64,000 nt of DNA from Atriophallophorus winterbourni (lineage: Eukaryota > Platyhelminthes > Trematoda > Plagiorchiida > Microphallidae). Shown piece by piece: positions 57,538-64,000 of this stretch (position 1 is its first letter; every line of letters begins with the position of its first letter). The notes beneath the pieces are model-generated. The model saw only the letters and a program-made list of their open reading frames with translations, did no database searches and was not told the DNA's origin. The DNA is taken from contig JACCGJ010018211.1 of the NCBI GenBank assembly GCA_013407085.1, positions 1 through 64,000 of the forward strand, in the 5' to 3' direction. The position numbers and the translations under genes are program-made.

Positions 57538-57745
57538 CGCATGCATAATTACGCTTGTCTATCTTAACAAGCTGAAGGCCTAACATGGACTGTACAGTTC
57601 AAAGGCAACTTAGTATTTGTCCAGTGAATGCACTTTAAACCAGATCTTTGTTCGTACTGACACCCTTGGTGTGACTGAGCTTTTATGCCAGAAGAGAAAG
57701 GTTCGTAATAATCTACCCAAACTGATGCATTTTAGACTTTTATTT
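57538..57745. mobile_element. Half of a foldback element
   Basis: Parallels 45478-45645 (gcatgcataattacgc...gtactgacacccttggtgtg). Only the right half is present. Confidence 0.6.
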
Positions 57746-58700
57746 ACTTTAATATGGTCACCTGATTGGTCACAAACGTTTTTTAATTTATTACTGGGAG
57801 ATGTCCATTCCAACCATCTTGTTGATCGCATTTCGACCGGCGTTTATTATACGAATGGCTCCATCTTGAAGGCATTTTGTGCAGAGATTAACGCCACTCC
57901 TTTTCAAACTATCATAGTCAACGCGTATCTAATCATCCTATTCAGAGTAACATGAAAAATATTAGAACACTTTATGTAGCAGCAATAACGAACATCTGGT
58001 CGTATTCGTAGTTATCTACATTTTGACTTGCATTGACAATTGAACGACAGAGCGTGTCATACTGGTGATGATTATAACAATGTATGAAATGTTCCGTTCT
58101 ACTCACAAATATTTTACAATTTAGGAAAATCAAAACTGTAAATTTTCTATTTGTAGATAAAAAACAAAACAAGTGTTGTTCAACCAGCATGTGCAGGTAA
58201 GTTACTTGTGCTTCAACATCCCGATAAATGATAGATAAAAATACAAAAAAACAAATAGAAACAAAGCCCACTTTCGTATGCTCATGTGTTATAGATTTTT
58301 CACTCAATAATGCTTGAAGTACTTTGATTCCCGAACAGTTGTATCCCATTATCAAGTCATTTAGTCGATATCGTCGGTGATATTTGTCAGTTTTGGCAAC
58401 ACAAAGCGTTATATATGATAGAAGCGTTCCACTGAACAAAGTGATAAGCCGTAATGAACTATTTTACATCCGAGTGCATCGGAAAATCCCTCAAAACTCA
58501 GAAATTGCCAATAACCAAAGAATGACGAAGTATATAGCCCGGAAACGCAAATCTTCCAAGACTAAATAAAGACAGTCACATGTATTCATGGACCTTTGAA
58601 GTGAAATAACAACCAATTCTGATCTTAAACAAATTCTAGACGAGAAAAAATTACGTCGAATCCAATCAACAATGTGATATGCTTATAGTATTTGAATGTT
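57746..58700. other. Stretch without firm gene
   Basis: A 155-codon minus-strand frame (57972-58439) has no recognisable domain; its tail (YDTLCRSIVNASQNVDNYEY) is protein-like but unsupported. On the plus strand 58157-58196 has a good acceptor (ttttctatttgtag) and an excellent donor (GCAG|gtaagt) but is 40 nt. A 9-nt form from 58188 would keep phase 1. Confidence 0.25.
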
Positions 58701-59090
58701 TTTACATTCCAGCATGATCCTTGGCAGACCCAACAGCTTTAGGATACAAGGTGTTTCAACGCTCTCCGAGCTTGAGGTTTCAAAACACCCAGACACTTTG
58801 CTGCGTACTCCAGAAGACGTCTTGCATGCCAAGCTTACATTTCCGGTGCAGGGATTCGCCAAGCCACCGAATTTTACGTTTTGTAGGATTAGAACGGCAA
58901 CTCATTTGTCTGTGCCCAAATGTCACCGATCGGTCAAGTACTACTGAACGCTGTGTGCGTGGCAGGGAGAGACTGTTTCTCCCGAAGCGGACGATTTAGA
59001 CATGTGAAACACTTCGCTATATGAGATCGTCGTGCGCTCGCAATGTACATTCACGGCCAAAACGATCTTGAGAGAGCCAACAACAGTAGT
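58700..59090 (+). mobile_element. LINE 3' end fragment (RTE-like)
   Basis: The frame at 58696-58947 reads SMILGRPNSFRIQGVSTLSELEV, matching the 'LGRP..R..DVC' region near the C-terminus of such LINEs. It ends with a degenerate GGCCAAAAC...GAGCCAACAACAG tail at about 59055-59085. Confidence 0.6.
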
Positions 59091-59930
59091 AAGGGGATGG
59101 AATAAACAGACTTTTCAACACTCCAACAGAAAAAGATGTATTTGAAGCCGAACATTCTATCCAATGTATCGCGGCAGCCTATAATTCCCACTATACTAAG
59201 GCGATACAATGAATGGTACGGTGCAACACTATTTTCAACTTGGGTGAACACAGTGGATAACATAACTGGTGACCGGGCTATACAACGGACCATATGAGGA
59301 GAGGATTGCAACTTTAATCCTCTTTGAATTTTCGTACTGTCGTGTCAGTGATGACTTGATCCTGATGTTAAACATTCTGCATACAGTGCATAACCCACTT
59401 GAAGACCTGTTTCATCGGCAAGAAGCACATTGTAGCAGATCGTAGGGCTAAACTCCATTTATTCCACACTCCGGATCAAATTGCAGAAGGTACTTCCTTG
59501 CTGTCCGAGTTTGTTTTCAATTGAAATCTCTGCACCCAAAAACATTTGCGCATCGATCTTGAACATGTTCAAGGCTGAACTTGGCGAGTACATGTTGACC
59601 AAATCCAACACCACACATTAATACCTAAGTCAACTTTCCATATTGACAAAACATCTTTGTTGTTTTTATGCATTCCCGATATTTTAAGCTATGGTCACTA
59701 TAACTTATTTGCTTTTTCGACTATTTAAACTTTGAATTCCTTTGGATTGAATTACCTCAATTAAGTACCACAGCTGGTCAAGGGGAATCCTCTGTTGAAT
59801 GTCATATTACCGAAACGTTATTCGGGAGAATGTTAGTGAACAGTCTTGTTTCGTTCCTTTACCCGATCACATCATCATTCAGCACTGTCTTCGTAATCCT
59901 CGGGCGAGGACAGCAGGAAAAACTTTTGAG
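59090..59930. other. Stretch without recognised gene
   Basis: No domain or element could be named. The 86-codon minus-strand frame at 59051-59311 has no motif. Confidence 0.3.
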
Positions 59931-59933
59931 GAA

Positions 59934-60037
59934 GTTAAACATCCAGCACATGGTGTCCGAAATGTAGGAAGATGAAGATTCGTGAGTTAAACATTAGGCA
60001 CATGGTGTCCGAGAAGTAGGAAGATGAAGATTCGTGA
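59934..60037. repeat. 52-bp tandem duplication
   Basis: 'gttaaacat..(g)gcacatggtgtccga' to 'gatgaagattcgtga' occurs twice in direct succession with a period of 52 and a few differences. Confidence 0.85.
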
Positions 60038-60059
60038 GCCCTTAGTTATGCCAGTCATA

Positions 60060-61720
60060 TCAATCAATAAACGTGGAAACAGCGAAACAGACGTTTTCGG
60101 TGCAAAATATATTCCTAACTAAATTAGTGTTTCAGGAACTAGTTGTTGGCACCATGCGATACGGTACATTGCGATGCACAAAGTGCAATTGGCGACTAAA
60201 ACACGCATCCAAAGTAAAATTGCTGAAGATTAAAAACTTGAAGACTTGTACAGTGATTCGCAGTCGTAGATTGCAACATCGTCGAGATACTGTCGGATTT
60301 CCGGGGCCTAAACTGATGTGAGATCGAAAAATGGAAGTGAGAAGCCAGCATGTTTCGGTATGCAGCCAACTAGCCTTGGAAAATCATACTAACACGATCT
60401 TGCTTGTATACTGCAGATGTACTGCACGATCGCCCATGTATGTCAACAAAGGTAATGCAGTAACAATGACAATGTGAACTTAATGTTCTCGGAAATCAAT
60501 ATACGACGCATATTGATTGAATATAATGTCCAACGTGTTCATCTGAAAGCGAAGATGACGATGCAGAATCTCATCGGTATTTTGCGAGTTAACTATAGAA
60601 ATAAATTAAAACAAACTTGGATCAACCACTAGCAGCCTAATTACAAGACGTCGTGCTTCTTTGTTGGTCTGTGTGAAGATACAAATTGGATCACAACAAA
60701 AACCTCAACACTGAATGTCGTAGGAATGGAACATTGCTTAAAAATCGGCTCCAACGAAATGAATGACAATTGTGAGTAATGGAGCACAGTTCATCTACTT
60801 AAGATACACGCGTGGACGTGTAATTATAGATAAAATGTATTCGCACCATGCGTGAGGCGTTAACAACAAAAGCACCGAAAATTGTAATTCGGTTGCACGG
60901 AACAGAACCAGTTTACACACGTTTGCGAGAGCACCTACACGTAAAAATCAAGTTTCGAGAGCAACCTCTCCTCAACATGACCGGAAATGATATGATTTCT
61001 TGTTATCGGTAATAGGCTGCTTGTGATAACGCAGCATTTGAGCATATCTGCCTTGTTCCTTACACGGAGACCTTGATTGATGCATTCGGACGACAGTCGA
61101 GCTCATGCCCAGTCTATCAGATTTTGTAGAATTTACACGAGGATAAATTTATATTTAGAGATATGAACATGATCGAATGATCGTTTTTGTTAGCGAATTC
61201 GAGGATAAATCCTCATTTGCAAATTGAAATTTAGGTTTCATTTGGGGACTAGGCTAAGACCAATCGTCGGTGCAACGCAGCATCGGTGACTGTTTTAATA
61301 TTTTTTCAACATTCAAATAACAGCAATGGTAGATTGATGTTTAAAGTAGGAGTTATGTTAATAAGTATTATGTGACGTTCGAAAAGCAGAACGAAAGCAG
61401 CAACATCACATCAGTCTGAGCAAGCTGAATCAAACAGCTCTCGTGGTACATAAACTCAGTTTACAGTTATTACAGCTCCTAACTTTTCCATGAATTCAAT
61501 GTGTAGTTCAATGTGGTTAATGGTCTAAAAAGCATCAAGCTAAATAATAACTATAGATTGGTGAAAATTAACATGCAAGTGTATAAATCCGAGCTAAGCC
61601 ATTAAGTAGTATCGGAAAGAATAATTAAAAAAATCGTCTTATCTCGTGTTAACTTCAAGTAAACTAGTGAGTTGATGAAAAGGGAGAAGGTTAAATGTTC
61701 CAAGCAAAACAGAAACGGAA
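60060..61720. other. Stretch without firm gene; degraded repeats
   Basis: An 82-codon frame at 60073-60321 (MRYGTLRCTKCNW) has no family match. Positions 60345-60560 resemble 62615-62870 (shared 'cgcacgat(t/c)gc' core), pointing to an unclassified dispersed repeat. Nothing else was recognised. Confidence 0.3.
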
Positions 61721-61729
61721 TCGGGTACA

Positions 61730-62230
61730 ACTAGGGTATACTTGTGGCTCTGATGAATCCACTTAACCATTCGCGTGAAGATTCAATTTTGAAGGAAGGT
61801 TTGGCGCATGGAATATTTTGGAAAGTAGTATAAGGTCTCCACTGATTCATCGTTTGTGAAAGTCGAACACATTGTGGTAAGCTATCCTTTCTTCGTAAGG
61901 TTTGTTTCGGACGCTGAGAACCAGTTTTATTGAGACGTAATGGATTCGCTGCATAAGTTGTACATCTTTCTCGAGCCATGGAGACCATAACTGCACAGCC
62001 TATTCCATGACTGGTTTCAGGTATGTATTCATGATCCGTGGTAAGATCTCAGGCGAAAATGTCCAAAATACCCGACTGGTTAGATTGAGGGCATGTGATG
62101 CTTTATAAAGACAGTCCTAGTTAGAAGTGAGGTTTAAACGTTTGAGCATATCCAAACACCCAAATCATTTCGTCATTGTACTTTTCAACGACATGTGATT
62201 CCATTCACATCTTTTGACTGCAAACTGAAG
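61730..62230 (-). mobile_element. CR1-type LINE fragment, minus strand
   Basis: 'gccatggagaccataactgcacagcctattccatgac' and 'gtatgtattcatgatccgtggtaa' correspond to 46490-46440 and 54060-54130 of the other CR1-type copies. It is decayed. Confidence 0.55.
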
Positions 62231-62417
62231 TTCAGACCAGTTAGTATGTTACCCACTAAGAGTTCATAATCGATCTATGCTGGATGTATCGGATGCTTAC
62301 TCAAATGAATCACAGAAAAGTAAAAATAAGAACGCGAATTTATTTTGGTCAAACACTTACTTCCAAATGAAATATAATGTATATACATATATTCATCGCA
62401 AACTTTATTATTTTCAG

Positions 62418-62450
62418 ATGTTCATGAATAAATAACAACGTGCAACCAAA
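62418..62450 (+). CDS. Candidate terminal micro-exon with stop and poly(A) signal
   Basis: A very good acceptor (aactttattattttcag) is followed in phase 1 by a junction residue (D if G is carried from exon J2, N if A is carried from H2), then VHE and TAA at 62429-62431. AATAAA overlaps the stop (62427-62432). This is a plausible last exon for the micro-exon chain. The acceptor and phase are compatible, but exons this short are easy to find by chance. The 3' boundary given is nominal. Confidence 0.35.
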
Positions 62451-62934
62451 AATATAACGTCTGGCAGCAATCAATCATTGTTCTATATCGTTTCCTCATT
62501 AATTTGCAATGTATATAATCAAAAACCTGATCCAGGCGAAGTGCCGCACAAAGATTGCATGTGGGATAAAATACACTTAAGTTGCCCAGGTCTAGACAGT
62601 TATGAAAAAAGGAAATAGCAATGGCAGTGAGACTCCAGCTTGTATTCGTATGCAGCTGACTATTATTGACAAAACAATATAGTAGGCGTCATCTTCACAG
62701 TAAACAGGCACCGCACGATTGCATATCCGTACTTTGGTAAGTTAGCAGTCACGGTGAATAATGCGAAATTTCGATTCCGATCGAAGTAGCATGCTGTTGT
62801 ATTCGGATAAAATGGAATAGCAAATGCGGCGCAGTAGTTGATAATGTAACAACACCACGAATACAATTGAACCTAGCGGCCAGCACAGATTAGTTATATA
62901 AGAAAAGATTTAATATGCCTAATGGAATACAGTA

Positions 62935-63140
62935 CATGCATGGGTTTCCATCCCGCATACCAACGACTGGTTTCGTGCTGTTTGCACTCATCAGGTAGGG
63001 ACAGTAGGATCGGGATTTGCATGTCTTGGTTGTCTGATTGTATGCGAATTAATGACAAGGTTTGTTCATGAATTTGTCTAGATGAGTGTGGGCACATGTG
63101 ATTAAACATGTTGTTCGTACCAACCTTCTCCAACATTGGC
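62935..63140. repeat. Dispersed repeat R2 copy
   Basis: 'ggtttcgtgctgtttgcactcatcag' at 62968, 'gtagggacagtaggatcgggat' and the 'catgtgattaaacatgttgttcgtaccaacc' block match R2. It is more diverged than the copies in the exon cassette. Confidence 0.6.
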
Positions 63141-63149
63141 ATAGAAGCG

Positions 63150-64000
63150 CAACTAGTTTAATTCTGTGTCAGTTTACTTGAAGCGGGTCGCTCTGTTGAC
63201 GAACGTAAACTACCCATTTTATTTTGAACAGTGAGTGAACACAGCTGTGCCTTGTGATTATTCAGACTGAATTGGTAGTTGGTTTAAGCACAAGATTATA
63301 AACGAAGATTCTGGGCGTTATGCAACCTAAAAGATCCAGCGGAGAGAACGACTTGTGAGCGCATTGAAGCATGGAGTCCTGTGTTGTACACTGTTAATTA
63401 AAGTAATAAAAGATATGCAAGATACACTACATTACTTTCCTTCCTCATCAAACAATTAGGAAACATCCGCATGGCTAATCCTCACTGTTTTCGTTAGCAA
63501 GAAGCGAATACGGAGTTGCGATTTCACACATTAGTAAGACTCGTACCGGTAAGCATTTCAGACGAATTATCAAGCACCATTGTTAAATTACCGTGTAGCA
63601 AGCACTCGCAAACAAGCTGTGATCTGTTATTGATACGGAGACGGTACCTCCCCACTATTATCGCGGCAAGCGCTGTACAACATGCTCTGCAATTGTCTTT
63701 ATGTACCCACGGGTGAGACTCTGTTTTAGCCTTCGCATATTTTCCCATTTAAAATGTTGGCGGAGCGTTCATATTTCAAAGGCCCTGATGGTTAGCAATT
63801 TCGACTGGTTCATGTTGTCTACGCACATCAGTATACATGAATACGATCCGGAGCCTAATCTGCCTTTTGTTCAGAGACGGGCAAAGCTCTTTGTCTAAGA
63901 GGTCTGCCTTTGTACTTGCTGCGCGTAGTGTTGAGTCGAGTTAGCCATCGGGGTATAGAGGTTTCAAGTGTCTAATGATACGGGTAATTATCTATTGGAT
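63150..64000. other. Stretch without recognised gene
   Basis: Short overlapping frames on both strands (63516-63748) show no motif. Nothing was identified up to the window end. Confidence 0.3.

Larger units (their letters stand above)
17918..62450 (+). other. Candidate micro-exon gene locus (one or two genes)
   Basis: This span joins a signal-peptide exon at the left with a chain of short exons, ending at a candidate terminal exon near 62.4 kb. Most junctions are phase 1, most exons are multiples of three, and the frame stays open throughout. Introns range from 62-79 bases to several kilobases and are packed with LINEs, LTR elements and small DNA elements. Trematode MEGs are known for exactly this: a normal 5' exon with a signal peptide, then many tiny symmetrical exons that vary by skipping. 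The alternative is two neighbouring genes, one at 17.9-27.6 kb and one starting in the 31-39 kb region. No protein family was recognised for any exon. Confidence 0.45.

Noticed and set aside
58157..58196. 40-nt stretch with very good splice signals
   Set aside because: The length breaks the phase-1 chain. A 9-nt form (58188-58196) would fit but has a poor acceptor. Left open rather than called.
57972..58439. 155-codon minus-strand open frame
   Set aside because: No domain or supported start, and AT-rich DNA of this size yields a few such frames by chance.
58713..58750. 38-nt stretch after a strong acceptor (tgtttttacattccag)
   Set aside because: The frame is the C-terminal region of a LINE remnant (LGRP... 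block), and the donor is weak.
60417..60451. 35-nt exon-like stretch (ctgcag ... AAAG|gtaatg)
   Set aside because: A related sequence occurs at about 62690-62740, so it belongs to a dispersed repeat. Its length does not fit the chain.

Overview
The window looks like a piece of a parasitic flatworm (trematode) genome, most likely a schistosome-like blood fluke. The grounds are interspersed RTE-clade and CR1-clade LINEs, several Gypsy-type LTR retrotransposon remnants, small AT-rich introns, and a chain of tiny in-frame exons of the kind seen in trematode micro-exon genes (MEGs). The genus cannot be fixed from the sequence alone. No bacterial-type operon, CRISPR array, rRNA or tRNA gene was recognised. 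Almost all long open frames belong to transposable elements or are chance frames.

Layout. Positions 1-16106 are two near-identical tandem units of about 8.05 kb. Each holds a degenerate plus-strand Gypsy pol (RT, RNase H, integrase, probable 3' LTR), two copies of a dispersed repeat (R1) and a 538-bp foldback element. A third, older and diverged partial unit follows (16107 to about 17160). From 17.9 to 31.6 kb a candidate secreted-protein gene begins. It has a TATA box and signal-peptide exon at 17969-18050, then exons near 19.4, 21.6, 22.7, 22.9 and 27.5 kb. Its introns are filled with an RTE LINE (23.95-25.9 kb) and two minus-strand Gypsy elements (26.05-27.1 and 27.73-31.23 kb). Positions 31.2-39 kb hold small DNA transposons (a TTAA-flanked piggyBac-type remnant and others) and CR1 fragments, plus two weaker exon candidates. 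From 39.0 to 52.7 kb is a second tandem segmental duplication (about 7.7 kb period). It carries RTE LINE copies and a repeated cassette of micro-exons of 54, 51, 30 and 30 nt, all phase 1-1 and stop-free. From 52.8 to 57.5 kb is a minus-strand RTE LINE interrupted by a nearly complete CR1-clade LINE. From 57.5 to 64 kb are element fragments and a candidate terminal micro-exon at 62418 that ends in a stop overlapping AATAAA.

How the parts relate. The strongest host-gene signal is the set of phase-matched small exons between 43.5 and 52.3 kb. Phase 1 is kept through every junction, so exons can be skipped or duplicated without breaking the frame, which is the design of MEGs. The 7.4-7.9 kb duplication copied the three-exon cassette (54+51+30 nt), so a transposon-rich duplication has lengthened a likely secreted, variable protein. 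Whether the 18-27 kb exon block and the 43-52 kb cassette block are one gene or two neighbouring genes is not settled. All exon calls rest on splice signals, phase and open frame only; no transcript evidence was available.
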